Assembly: GCA_964242595.1 (NCBI GenBank)
Contig: CAXTBC010000023.1
Location: 1-51,319, forward strand
Length of the DNA: 51,319 nucleotides
Source: BOG-908 sp964242595
Lineage (GTDB): Bacteria > Pseudomonadota > Alphaproteobacteria > Acetobacterales > Acetobacteraceae
Direction of reading: 5' to 3'
Shown here: positions 37,013 through 45,170 of the stretch, piece by piece
Position numbering within the stretch: the first letter of the stretch is position 1
Layout of the letters: each line of letters starts with the position of its first letter
Made by a program: the position numbers and the translations under genes
The notes under the pieces: model-generated
Told to the model about the DNA's origin: nothing
Seen by the model: only the letters and a program-made list of their open reading frames with translations
Database searches by the model: none

Positions 37013-37297
37013 TCGGGATAGGCAAGCGGTCCTTCTAAAAATGACCAAGGCGTTCGTTTCAGGGTGAGTGGCGGTCCGATCCTCCCCGTGAGCCCGCTGC
37101 GGGGTCGGCTCAGCCCTCGGCCGTGCATTCGGAGTCCGGCGGCCCGGTCCTGTCCCCGGCCGCCATGTCGAGTAGGCGGTCATCCACGCGCAACCCGGCC
37201 GCGTTTGTGCTTCGCAGCAATGTTATGACTTCTTGCTTGCCCTGTATCAGTTCGGCCGCGATAACAAACTTTCAGGGCCGTCGGGCGGAGGGGTGCC
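37013..37297. other. Intergenic region with a degraded family-A remnant
   Basis: AGGCAAGCGGTCCTTC, then AAAAATGACCAAGGCG, at 37019-37052 is a decayed repeat-A arm. The rest, up to the next ATG, shows no gene; the CGGAGGGG just upstream is the ribosome site of the next gene. Confidence 0.5.
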
Positions 37298-38182
37298 ATG
37301 ATCCGAGGAGCGATTGAGGTCGTGCAACCGACACGGGTGGCCGGCTGGCTGCACTCGAAGGCCGAACCGTTGCGTGAGAAGACCGTTCTGGCCTTTGTCG
37401 GCACGCGCTGCGTCGGCGCGGGCCAGGTGGACCGCTTCCGCCAGGACCTGTTGGATGCCAAGCTGGGTGACGGCTATTGCGGGTTCGAGTTTCCGATCAG
37501 GCTGGCGGAAGGTGAGGCGGTAGGGGCCGTGATCGTCCGCCTGCAATTCTCGGACATGGCGCTGATCCAGGGCAGCAGCCGGGTCGCCGGCATCGACGAC
37601 GCGCCGAACGCGCTCGAACTGGGGCTCATCCCGCCTTCCGGGGTCACGTGGATGATGGACCGTGGCATGCTGGACCAGGCCGAATACGACTTTCTCCGCT
37701 GCATCCAGTCGACCGGCGCCTACGAGCGCGGGCTGCGTGCGGCTAAGCGGGGTGCCGAAGTGCCGGCCGGCCGGCTGGATCCGGAGGGCACGGCGCAGGA
37801 GTTGCTGGCGTTGCTGGCGCTGACCGACCTCAGGGTCGTCAGCACCTCCGTCGCCGCAGTGTCCGACCTGGTGGCCAAGCCAGCGCTGATGCGCCGGGCC
37901 GGCGGCCCGGTGGTGGCGCTATGGAGCAAGGAACGTGGTCGCATCGTCGTCGAGGAACGCTCCCATTTGGGCGGACGCGTCTGGGCGGACACAGTTGCCG
38001 AGCCCGCGCCCGGAAGCATCGAGTACAGCTTCGGACCGGACAGGCTGCTGTTCTTGCACAGGGATTGCCGCTTCGCAGCCCACGGCACCGCACCCGCCTC
38101 GGGGGTGACCATGTTCACGGCGGCAGCCGCCGAGGCCGCAATTACCGCGCCCAAGATCACTGCCCAGGTGCGCGCAGCCTAG
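37298..38182 (+). CDS. Protein of unknown function with N-terminal W-G beta-domain
   Basis: The 294-residue protein has an N-terminal stretch (about 1-90) with VAGWLHSKAEPLREKTVLAF, GTRCVGAGQVDRFRQDLLDA and LGDGYCGFEFPIRLAEGE. This resembles a beta-sandwich seen near polysaccharide genes in Acetobacteraceae (from memory, unverified). The middle has no recognised motif. A hydrophobic C-terminal segment (FTAAAAEAAITAPKITAQVR) ends the protein. The ribosome site CGGAGGGG and ATG are clear. No function is assigned. Confidence 0.7.
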   Translation: MIRGAIEVVQPTRVAGWLHSKAEPLREKTVLAFVGTRCVGAGQVDRFRQDLLDAKLGDGYCGFEFPIRLAEGEAVGAVIVRLQFSDMALIQGSSRVAGIDDAPNALELGLIPPSGVTWMMDRGMLDQAEYDFLRCIQSTGAYERGLRAAKRGAEVPAGRLDPEGTAQELLALLALTDLRVVSTSVAAVSDLVAKPALMRRAGGPVVALWSKERGRIVVEERSHLGGRVWADTVAEPAPGSIEYSFGPDRLLFLHRDCRFAAHGTAPASGVTMFTAAAAEAAITAPKITAQVRAA

Positions 38183-38189
38183 CGTTCGG

Positions 38190-38750
38190 ATGCAGGCCGG
38201 TCTGTCCATCCGTCGGGCCGGCGCAGCCGACGCCGGGGCGCTGAGCCTGCTCGGCGGGGCCACCATGCTGGAGACCTACGCCGAGCTGATCGACGGTGCG
38301 GACATCGTGGCGCACAGCCGGCGGCGCCACTCCGAGGAGTTCTACGCGGACTGGCTGGCCGACAACCGGATCAGCATCTGGATCGCGCAGACGGCGTGCG
38401 CCGCACCGGTCGGATACGCCGTGCTGATGCCGGCTACCGTGCCTAACCCGCCCCGGCCCGGCGACCTGGAGCTGCAGCGGATCTATGTGCTCTCACGCTA
38501 CCACGGCAGCGGCGTGGGTTACGCGCTGATGGAGCTGGCCATCGAAGAAAGCCGGCGGCAGGGGGCCGGCGCGCTGGTGCTAGGAATGATGAAGCGCAAC
38601 CACCGCGCGCTGGCGTTCTACAAGCGGCAGGGCTTCACCGAGATCGGCACGCGCAGGTTTCAAGTCGGCAGCGCCGTGTTCGACGATTTTGTTTTAGAGC
38701 TGGCGTTTGATGGCGTTGGACCGGGGGCTCCCATTCTTGTTGATCGATAG
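38190..38750 (+). CDS. GNAT family N-acetyltransferase
   Basis: The 186-residue protein shows the GNAT A-motif in LELQRIYVLSRYHGSGVGYA and LMELAIEESRRQGAGALVLG, then NHRALAFYKRQGFTEIGTR, the hallmark of acetyl-CoA binding. The substrate is not predictable. Its start is 7 bp after the previous stop, so the two may be co-transcribed. A repeat-B copy begins within 5 bp of its stop. Confidence 0.9.
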   Translation: MQAGLSIRRAGAADAGALSLLGGATMLETYAELIDGADIVAHSRRRHSEEFYADWLADNRISIWIAQTACAAPVGYAVLMPATVPNPPRPGDLELQRIYVLSRYHGSGVGYALMELAIEESRRQGAGALVLGMMKRNHRALAFYKRQGFTEIGTRRFQVGSAVFDDFVLELAFDGVGPGAPILVDR

Positions 38751-38753
38751 CGT

Positions 38754-38950
38754 AAGCATGGAGCTCTGCCCCAAACCCCGCTGGGGCCTTGAGGCCCCAG
38801 ACCCCCGTTCGTTTAAAGGATTGACAAGCAAGTAGAGGACACGGTCTAGGCTTTGGGGACAGCCAGGGTTTAATCTGCAACCCGCTCAGGAATGGGGGGG
38901 TCTGGGGCCTCAAGGCCCAACGGGGTTTGGGGCAGAGCCCCATGCTTGCC
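38754..38950. repeat. Repeat family B, inverted pair
   Basis: The left arm has AAGCATGGAGCTCTGCCCCA and then ACCCCGCTGGGGCCTTGAGG. The right arm, inverted, has GGGTCTGGGGCCTCAAGGCC and CAACGGGGTTTGGGGCAGAG, ending CCCATGCTTGCC. The arms are about 60 bp, separated by about 75 bp. It resembles a small transposable element without a gene. It sits between the GNAT gene and the rlmN 3' end. Confidence 0.85.
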
Positions 38951-38961
38951 TAAAACGGATA

Positions 38962-40173
38962 CTAAGCCGGCTTCAGGACAGACGTCCTGGCCTTGTAAGA
39001 CCTCCCTGAACTCTCCGTCTTCAACTGTCCGCACGCCGCCAGGATGTCCTGTCCCCGTGGCATCCGTATCGGCGAGGCAAACCCTGCGTCCATCACGATC
39101 TTCGCAAACCGGTGCAGCGCGTTGCCGCTACTGGGCTCGTACGTGCTGCCGGGCCAGGGGTTGAACGGAATCAGGTTCACCTTGGCCGGGATGCCGGCGA
39201 TCAGCCGCACCAGCTCGCGGGCGTCGGCTTCGGTGTCGTTTATGCCGCGCAGCATCACGTATTCGAACGTGATGCGCCGTGCATTGGTGGCGCCGGGATA
39301 GCGCCGGCAGGCGGCGAGCAGTTCGGCGATCGGGTATTTGCGGTTCAGCGGCACCAGCTCGTCGCGAAGGTCGTCGTGCACGGCGTGCAAGGAGACGGCA
39401 AGGTTCACGCCGAGCTCGGCGCCGGCGCGGTCCATCATCGGCACCACGCCGCTGGTCGACAGCGTGATGCGACGGCGCGAGAGGCCAATACCCTCGCCGT
39501 CCATCGCGATGCGCATAGCGGCCGCCACGTTCTCGTAATTGTACAGCGGCTCGCCCATGCCCATCAGCACGATGGTGCTAAGCAGGCGCGGCGTCTCGCC
39601 CTGCGGGCTCGGCCACTCGCCGTAGCTGTCGCGCGCGGCCATGAACTGGCCCACGATCTCGGCGGGGCCAAGGTTGCGCACCAGGGTCTGCGTTCCGGTG
39701 TGGCAGAAACGGCAGGAGAGCGTGCAGCCAACCTGGCTGCTGATGCACACGGCGCCGCGGTCCTGCTGGGGATCAGGGATGTAGACGGTCTCCGCCTCCT
39801 GGCCGTCGCGGAAGCGGAACAGGAACTTGCGCGTCTCGTCCGTGCTGGTCTGCACGGTGGCGGCCACCGGCCGGCCGATGACGAAGCGTTGCGCCAGCCT
39901 GTCCTGCAGCGGGCGGGCGATCGACGACATGTCGGCGAAATCCGTGGCCCCCTGATGGTAGATCCAGTGCCATAGCTGCTTGACCCGGAACTGCTTCTCG
40001 CCGATGGCGGCGACCTCGGTGGCCAGCTCCTCGCGCGACAGGCCCACCAGGTCTCGCCGCCCGTCCGCCAGCACATGCGGCGGCGGGTTGAACAGCGCGG
40101 ATTTGGCCAGGATGCGGGTGCGCTCGGCCTCGGTAAGCTCGGCGGAAGGCTTGCGCGGCGAGAAAGCGTTCAT
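38962..40173 (-). CDS. rlmN: Dual-specificity 23S rRNA/tRNA adenine-C2 methyltransferase RlmN
   Basis: This radical SAM enzyme methylates C2 of A2503 in 23S rRNA and A37 of some tRNAs. The 403-residue protein has KQFRVKQLWHWIYHQGATDF, the radical SAM cluster CTLSCRFCHTG near 125, GPAEIVGQFM, STIVLMGMGEPLYNYENV and SLHAVHDDLRDELVPLNRKY. The final C-terminal Cys in ILAACGQLKT is the probable catalytic cysteine. I reject a longer start in the upstream gene. The ATG at 40173 overlaps the IalB-like stop by four bases. Confidence 0.95.
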   Translation of the reverse strand: MNAFSPRKPSAELTEAERTRILAKSALFNPPPHVLADGRRDLVGLSREELATEVAAIGEKQFRVKQLWHWIYHQGATDFADMSSIARPLQDRLAQRFVIGRPVAATVQTSTDETRKFLFRFRDGQEAETVYIPDPQQDRGAVCISSQVGCTLSCRFCHTGTQTLVRNLGPAEIVGQFMAARDSYGEWPSPQGETPRLLSTIVLMGMGEPLYNYENVAAAMRIAMDGEGIGLSRRRITLSTSGVVPMMDRAGAELGVNLAVSLHAVHDDLRDELVPLNRKYPIAELLAACRRYPGATNARRITFEYVMLRGINDTEADARELVRLIAGIPAKVNLIPFNPWPGSTYEPSSGNALHRFAKIVMDAGFASPIRMPRGQDILAACGQLKTESSGRSYKARTSVLKPA

Positions 40174-40649
40174 GCGGGGCAAGCTTTCGACATGGCGCCC
40201 AGCGCGCCGGTGAAGCCTTGCAGGCTGAAGCGGTCCGTCGCTGTAACGCCGCGGGGCCCTGGCAGGCGAGCAGAAACGCTGGCCTCGTGGCCGAACAGGG
40301 CGATGGCGGCCGCGTTGTCGCGCGCGAAGGCCGAGCGGCCGGCGATGTAGAACAATATGCGAGTGACACCGGCCTGCAGCGGCGCGTCCTCGTGGCCGGC
40401 CAGCGTGAAGCCGGCGCTGATGGCCACCACGTCGTGGCTGCGCGGCCGGCGCGTGACGCTCAGCACTACATCGCCGCGGCCGGGGATGCGCTGGGCGGCG
40501 GCTTCCGGGCGGGTGAAGGCGAAGCAGGTGATAGCAGTGCCCTCGACATGGGTCGCCGCCTGCCACTGGCCAAACTTGCCGATGGCGTGCGGTGGTGTGG
40601 CGGAGGCGAGCGTGGTGCTCAGGAGAAGGGCGGGCAGGACAGCGCGCAT
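40170..40649 (-). CDS. IalB-like secreted protein
   Basis: The 159-residue protein starts MRAVLPALLLSTTLASA, a signal peptide. The mature region has GKFGQWQAATHVEGTAITCF and then AFTRPE, followed by DVVLSVTRRPRSHDVVAISA with AGFTLAG, which match the invasion-associated-locus-B domain family (conserved W-x-x-C-type opening). In alphaproteobacteria these periplasmic proteins have no settled function. Its stop overlaps the rlmN start (ATGA), a recurrent pairing with rlmN. Confidence 0.82.
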   Translation of the reverse strand: MRAVLPALLLSTTLASATPPHAIGKFGQWQAATHVEGTAITCFAFTRPEAAAQRIPGRGDVVLSVTRRPRSHDVVAISAGFTLAGHEDAPLQAGVTRILFYIAGRSAFARDNAAAIALFGHEASVSARLPGPRGVTATDRFSLQGFTGALGAMSKACPA

Positions 40650-40732
40650 GGGGGACAGATACGGTTTAGGGGGGGAGAAGGGAAGGAGGGACGAGGTTAT
40701 ACCAGGCCGGGGAAGCTTGAGCTGTAGGCAAG

Positions 40733-40886
40733 CATGAGGCTCCTGCCCCAAACCCTGTCGTGCGCAGCCCGCGGTCGCGTAACGGGGTCTGGAGGCCCAG
40801 ACCCCATCTGTTCAGGATCTCTTAACAAACAGCCTTTAAGGACTTGTCCTTAGCGGGGTCCAGGGGCAGAGCCTCTGACCTTCCTG
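40733..40886. repeat. Repeat family B copy with C-type terminus
   Basis: GGCAAGCATGAGGCTCCTGC and CCCAAACCCTGTC open the copy. ACCCCATCTGTTCAGGATC follows, then AAGGACTTGTCCTTAGCGGG (40838) and GTCCAGGGGCAGAGCC. The last 36 bp (40838-40873) equal the reverse complement of 51284-51319 base for base. Confidence 0.8.
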
Positions 40887-40912
40887 AGGAGTTACACTTC
40901 AGCCAGTTGGTA

Positions 40913-41473
40913 TCATTTCAGCCAGTCCGGCTGCGTCTTCCTGAACACCGGCGCCCCATGCCCGTCCGGTTTCGGCCCGGCCTGGCCGCCGCCGCTCGCC
41001 ACCGGCCGTTCAGCGTAACGCCCGTGCTGGAGCAGCCTGTCGTACAGCACCAGCGCGCCGGCCACCGACAGGTTCAGCGCGAAGCGGGTGGGGATGCGCA
41101 CCACATGGCGGCACCGCGCCAGCATGGCGGGTGAAAGCCCGGCGCGCTCTGGCCCCAGCACGTAAGCGGCGCGCAGCGGGTGGCGGAAGCTGGGCAGGTC
41201 CGCCGCGTCGTCCAGCAGCTCGATGCCGACCAGGGTGCAGCCGCCCGGCAGCACCATCTGCTCGATGGTGGGGAAACGGTAGAACGGCACGTGGGCGGGC
41301 GTGTCGGCAGTGTCGGACTGGCGGCCGGCGCGTGCGTCCCAGCCGGCGCCCACCGAGAAGCAGAACGCCGCCCCGAACGCGTGGGCGGTGCGCAGCAGCG
41401 CGCCCATGTTGGCCGACTTGGACACGCCTTCGGCACCAATGCCGACATAGCCGCGGGAGGCAGGGTGCTGCAT
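40913..41473 (-). CDS. TrmH/SpoU family RNA 2'-O-methyltransferase
   Basis: The 186-residue SPOUT-fold protein has KSANMGALLRTAHAFGAAFC near 20, the knot motifs YVLGPERAGLSPAML near 107 and NLSVAGALVLYDRLL near 135. The RNA substrate, rRNA or tRNA, is not visible. The length is that of the stand-alone catalytic domain without an N-terminal substrate-binding domain. The start is ATG 41473. Confidence 0.9.
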   Translation of the reverse strand: MQHPASRGYVGIGAEGVSKSANMGALLRTAHAFGAAFCFSVGAGWDARAGRQSDTADTPAHVPFYRFPTIEQMVLPGGCTLVGIELLDDAADLPSFRHPLRAAYVLGPERAGLSPAMLARCRHVVRIPTRFALNLSVAGALVLYDRLLQHGRYAERPVASGGGQAGPKPDGHGAPVFRKTQPDWLK

Positions 41474-41511
41474 GCAAGGCTTCTTAAGTCAGAAATGCGC
41501 GCGCTCGCCAC

Positions 41512-41577
41512 ATCACCCGACAGGGAGCAAAAATTTTTTGGTTCTTTTTTTTAAAAAAAGAACCTCTTGCCTTACTT
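41512..41577. repeat. Repeat family A, half copy
   Basis: CATCACCCGACAGGGAGC, then AAAAATTTTTTGGTTC and TTAAAAAAAGAACCTCTTGC lie directly before the methyltransferase start at 41584. A weak remnant of the other arm may sit near 41473-41495. Confidence 0.75.
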
Positions 41578-41583
41578 ACGCCC

Positions 41584-42792
41584 ATGCCCGACCCCACAGA
41601 CGACATCCTGGCCGCTCAGTACGAGACGCTACCCTACCCCGCGCGCGACCCGCGCGCCGAGACCAAGCATTTGTGGATCGGCAGCCCAAGCCACCTGCGT
41701 GAAATCGACCACTGGGTGTTCGGCGGCGCGCGGCCCCTGCGCGCGCTGTTCGCCGGCGGCGGCACGGGGGACGGCACCATCATGTTGGCCCAGCAGCTGA
41801 CGTGGGAGGGCCGCGCCGGGCACGTGACCTGGCTGGACCGCAGTGCGGCGGCCCGGCGGATCGTGGAAGGACGGGCAGAGGCGCGCAAGCTGGCCAACGT
41901 CAGCTTCGAAAGCCGGTCGATCCTGGACCTGCCGGGCTCAGGGCTGGGACCGTTCGACTACATCGACTGCTGCGGCGTGCTGCACCACCTGCCGGACCCG
42001 GCTGCCGGGTTGCGCGCCCTGCTGTCCGTGCTGGCGCCGGCGGGCGGGCTGGGGCTGATGGTGTACGCGCCGCACGGCCGCACTGGCGTCTACATGGTGC
42101 AGGACGCGCTGGCACGCCTGGCGCCGGCCGGGGAACCGGTGGCCGCAAGGGTGGACGTGGCGCGCCGGGTGCTGCGCCACCTGCCCGCCACGAATTGGCT
42201 GGCGGCCAACCCCAACTTCACCGACCACCACAGCGGCGGCGACGCCGGGCTATACGACCTGCTGCTGAACCCGCGCGACCGCGCCTACACCATCGATGCG
42301 TTCGCGGCCCTGCTGGCCGCGGCGGGACTGAAGATCGCTTGCCTGGTGGAGCCGGCCGCCTACGACCCGGCGCTGTTGCTGCCGGACCCGCGGTTGCGCG
42401 CCCGGGTGGCGGGCCTGGACGCAATCTGCCGCGCCGCCCTGGCCGAGTCGCTGGCGGGCAACATGGCGACTCACATCGTCTACTGCGTGCGCGACGGCAC
42501 GGCGTTGCCGTCGCGTGACCACCGCGACCCCGCCTGCGTGCCGGTGGCGCGAGACACGCCGATGGAGAGCTTCGCCGGCCGTATCCGGCCAGACGGCACG
42601 CTGCTGGCCCAGTTCAACGCGCTGAGCTTGCCGATTGCCTTGCCGCGGTTGGCGTCGGCCATCCTGCGGCGGATCGACGGGGTGCGCTGCCTGGCCGAGA
42701 TCGCCGCGCCGTTTACAGGGCGGGGGTTCGATCAGGCTTGGGACGAGGTGTACCGGGCGATGAACGGGCTGAACCGGCTGCTGCTCAAGTAA
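41584..42792 (+). CDS. Class I SAM-dependent methyltransferase
   Basis: The 402-residue protein opens MPDPTDDILAAQYETLPYPA. Its Rossmann methyltransferase domain (about 45-200) has LRALFAGGGTGDGTIMLAQQ (motif I), GHVTWLDRSAAARRIVEGRA and YIDCCGVLHHLPDPAAGLRA (motif IV), as in the Methyltransf_25/UbiE group. A long C-terminal region (about 250-402) has no recognised domain. The substrate is unknown. The first ATG is at 41584; the family-A copy lies just upstream, so it may be expressed from within or through that repeat. Confidence 0.87.
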   Translation: MPDPTDDILAAQYETLPYPARDPRAETKHLWIGSPSHLREIDHWVFGGARPLRALFAGGGTGDGTIMLAQQLTWEGRAGHVTWLDRSAAARRIVEGRAEARKLANVSFESRSILDLPGSGLGPFDYIDCCGVLHHLPDPAAGLRALLSVLAPAGGLGLMVYAPHGRTGVYMVQDALARLAPAGEPVAARVDVARRVLRHLPATNWLAANPNFTDHHSGGDAGLYDLLLNPRDRAYTIDAFAALLAAAGLKIACLVEPAAYDPALLLPDPRLRARVAGLDAICRAALAESLAGNMATHIVYCVRDGTALPSRDHRDPACVPVARDTPMESFAGRIRPDGTLLAQFNALSLPIALPRLASAILRRIDGVRCLAEIAAPFTGRGFDQAWDEVYRAMNGLNRLLLK

Positions 42793-43009
42793 GGTTTCAA
42801 CTGGCCAGGAACGCCAGACATCTGTTCACCAAATTCCGGAAGCTCGGACCCTTCGCGTCAATGAGCTAGCTCGTTAAAGAACGAATCCGTAGAGCCTGTT
42901 TGTGCACATCTCGAACAGACGATCTTGGATAGAGCCACATGGCTTAGTGACAGGTCAGGATTCCGATGGTCGAGTTGGGTGCTCGTCCGCAGCAAGCAAC
43001 AGCGAAACC

Positions 43010-43052
43010 AAAGTTCTTAGCTTTCTTTCTTCAAAAGAAAGCATTCGCCTTA
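43010..43052. repeat. Repeat family A, diverged half copy
   Basis: AAAGTTCTTAGCTTTC and then TTCTTCAAAAGAAAGC sit at the 3' end of the FYDLN gene (stop at 43050). Confidence 0.55.
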
Positions 43053-43385
43053 TCTTTCCGGCTCGTCACCCTCCGGCTCGACCTCGAGGTTCGTGCCCAA
43101 TGCGTCATCCTCATCATCGTCAAGGTCGGCGCTGTCTTCCAGCACGCCCTCCTCAGCCTCGTCCCCCTCGGCTTCCACTTCGGGATCGGCTTCGGCATCC
43201 TCGGCCACCACCGCCTTTTTCGGCTTGCGCAAATCCACGACGTTGCCGCTGCGCTTGGCCCGGGGCTGCTCCACAGGCTGCTCCGTGCCGCATTTCGGGC
43301 AGGCGGCAGGCGACTTGGCCAAGTCGTAGAACCGCGTGCCGCACGACACGCAAATGCGCTTCAGTCCGAGTTCAGGCTTGGCCAT
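43050..43385 (-). CDS. TIGR02300 (FYDLN_acid) zinc-ribbon protein
   Basis: The 111-residue protein starts MAKPELGLKRICVSCGTRFY, giving CxxC, then the hallmark FYDL and a second CPKCG about 15 residues later; together these form a zinc ribbon. The rest is strongly acidic, with many Asp and Glu (ADPEVEAEGDEAEEGVLEDS). This family is restricted to alphaproteobacteria and has no assigned function. An upstream in-frame start near 43448 is possible, but the ATG at 43385 matches family length. Confidence 0.9.
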   Translation of the reverse strand: MAKPELGLKRICVSCGTRFYDLAKSPAACPKCGTEQPVEQPRAKRSGNVVDLRKPKKAVVAEDAEADPEVEAEGDEAEEGVLEDSADLDDDEDDALGTNLEVEPEGDEPER

Positions 43386-43772
43386 GCGCAACCCTTGGGC
43401 TTGGAGGATACCGGTCTTGGGAGCGCGGCGCGATGCCATGCCGACCAAGGCTTGTCAAATCACCCAGAGCTTGGATAGGAGCCAGTCTGCAACGCATCCG
43501 GCCGCTTCGCGATTACCCGTCCGGAGCCCGTCCGCCCGGCTCTCTTGTCCTTAATTCCTGCCCAGGTTGTAAGACGGCTGACAAGATTGGCGGACAATCA
43601 CCGCCGTTCTAATACCAATGGCCGAAGTCTCGATATCTGGAAGCGCCACTGGCGCTGTAACAGCCAAAATCTGTGATCACCTTGGCGTCTGTCACATCCA
43701 ACGGACTCTGTTCGGCAAGGTCGCCTACGCAGCTTGCGTCTCTCCGCTCCTGCTCGCGGCTTGCCGGTGAAT
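43386..43772. other. Gene-poor stretch of 387 bp
   Basis: No convincing gene was found. A family-C remnant (ATACCAATGGCC) lies at 43612-43637. No tRNA cloverleaf was recognised. Confidence 0.5.
43612..43637. repeat. Repeat family C, short copy
   Basis: ATACCAATGGCCGAAGTCTC recalls the conserved start of the copies at 7661 and 51243. Only the first part is present. Confidence 0.45.
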
Positions 43773-44033
43773 ATGGGCGACGTGAACTACGTCATGAGCG
43801 TCGCAGTCGGGTGTGTCGGGCTTGCCGCCTATCTAAGCTGGCACACGCATTTCTCGGTTGCATACGTAGCCGCGCTAAGCGTCCTCGTGACCGCAACGTG
43901 GTTTGCCCACATCGCCTGGTTCGTCGTTCTGACTTTCCTGCCTTCTATACTTCACCTCTCAGCACAGTCGGCCAGGTTGTTGTCCGCCGACAAAGCGAAC
44001 GAGCGTGGATGGATGGGCAAGCTGAGAGCATGA
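43773..44033 (+). CDS. Small membrane protein of unknown function
   Basis: The 86-residue protein starts MGDVNYVMSVAVGCVGLAAY. Two hydrophobic segments (about 5-25 and 30-60, the latter YVAALSVLVTATWFAHIAWF followed by VVLTFL) predict two or three transmembrane helices. A weak GGTGA site precedes the ATG. I recognise no family, and a real gene is only probable. Confidence 0.5.
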   Translation: MGDVNYVMSVAVGCVGLAAYLSWHTHFSVAYVAALSVLVTATWFAHIAWFVVLTFLPSILHLSAQSARLLSADKANERGWMGKLRA

Positions 44034-44266
44034 ACCACGATCGTTTGAGTTGGCGCGGCAGGATATTCACTTTACATCTCGTCTAAGCGGCATCCGGATC
44101 CAGCCTGAAACGCCCACTCAGCCACCCTCCGGCCCGGACATGGGACGGCATGTCCGGACCGGAGCAGGCGTCGCTCTCATGGAGCCTACCAGACCGACTG
44201 CACTCGATCCCGCCAAGATCTGCCGTGTTTCCTCCGCCCCTGCTCCCGTGCTACCCCCTTTCTGCA

Positions 44267-44719
44267 ATGCCTCTCCCGCTGATCGCCGTCTTCAACGGCC
44301 CCAACCTCAACCTGCTCGGTTCGCGTGAGCCCACGCTGTATGGCGCCGCCACGCTGGACGACCTGGAGGCGCTCTGTGCCGAGACGGCCGAGGCGCTGGA
44401 CCTGTCGATCGATTTCCGGCAGACCAACCACGAGGGCGAGCTGATCACCTGGGTGCAGGAGTGCCGCACCAGGGCGCGTGGCATCGTGATCAACCCGGGC
44501 GGCTACAGCCACACCTCCGTCGCCCTGATGGACGCGCTGCTGGCCGCCGAACTCCCCACCGTCGAGGTACACCTGACAAACATCCATGCGCGTGAGGATT
44601 TCCGCCGGTCCTCGCTGATCTCGCGGGCCGTCCAGGGAGTGATTTGCGGCCTGGGCATACGGGGCTACGGCCTTGCATTGACCGCGCTGGCCGAGATGCT
44701 GCTGGACGAAGACGCATGA
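44267..44719 (+). CDS. aroQ: 3-Dehydroquinate dehydratase, type II
   Basis: This enzyme catalyses the third step of the shikimate pathway. The 150-residue protein has the family motifs in order: FNGPNLNLLGSREPTLYG, RQTNHEGELITWVQE, INPGGYSHTSVALMDAL, and EVHLTNIHAREDFRRSS. The length is exactly that of the dodecameric type II enzyme. I start at MPLPLIAVF (44267). The stop overlaps the accB ATG by four bases (ATGA), the usual aroQ-accB-accC operon. Confidence 0.96.
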   Translation: MPLPLIAVFNGPNLNLLGSREPTLYGAATLDDLEALCAETAEALDLSIDFRQTNHEGELITWVQECRTRARGIVINPGGYSHTSVALMDALLAAELPTVEVHLTNIHAREDFRRSSLISRAVQGVICGLGIRGYGLALTALAEMLLDEDA

Positions 44720-45168
44720 GCAAGCTTCCCGTGGACGCCGACGCGATCCGGACCCTGGCCGACATCCTGTTGCAGACCGGGCTGACCGAGATCGAGATCG
44801 CCGAGGGGGACAGCCGCATCCGCGTGGTGCGCGCCCCTACGCTGATGCAGGCAGCGGCGCCAACCTACGCCGCCGCGCCGCCGCTGGTTGCCGCCCAGGC
44901 AGCGTTGGCTGATCCGTCCGACTTCGCCAAGCACCCGGGTGCCGTAAAGAGCCCGATGGTGGGCGTGGCCTACTTGGCGCCTGAGCCGGGCGCCCCGAAC
45001 TTCGTGACACCGGGACAGATGGTGGCCGCCGGGCAGACGCTGTTGCTGATCGAGGCGATGAAGACGTTCAACCAGATCAAGGCGCCGCGCGCCGGGACGC
45101 TCGCCCGCATCCTGATCTCGCCGGGCGTGCCCGTCGAGTACGACGAAGTGCTGATGGTGATCGAGTAG
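44716..45168 (+). CDS. accB: Biotin carboxyl carrier protein of acetyl-CoA carboxylase
   Basis: It carries the biotin between AccC and AccAD. The 150-residue protein has an N-terminal helix region (residues 1-40, LPVDADAIRTLADILLQTGL), a Pro/Ala-rich linker, and the biotinyl domain from about 75 with LLLIEAMKTFNQIKAPRAGT, whose EAMK lysine is the biotin site. It ends YDEVLMVIE. It is coupled to aroQ upstream and to accC by a 2-bp gap. Confidence 0.97.
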   Translation: MSKLPVDADAIRTLADILLQTGLTEIEIAEGDSRIRVVRAPTLMQAAAPTYAAAPPLVAAQAALADPSDFAKHPGAVKSPMVGVAYLAPEPGAPNFVTPGQMVAAGQTLLLIEAMKTFNQIKAPRAGTLARILISPGVPVEYDEVLMVIE

Positions 45169-45170
45169 GC

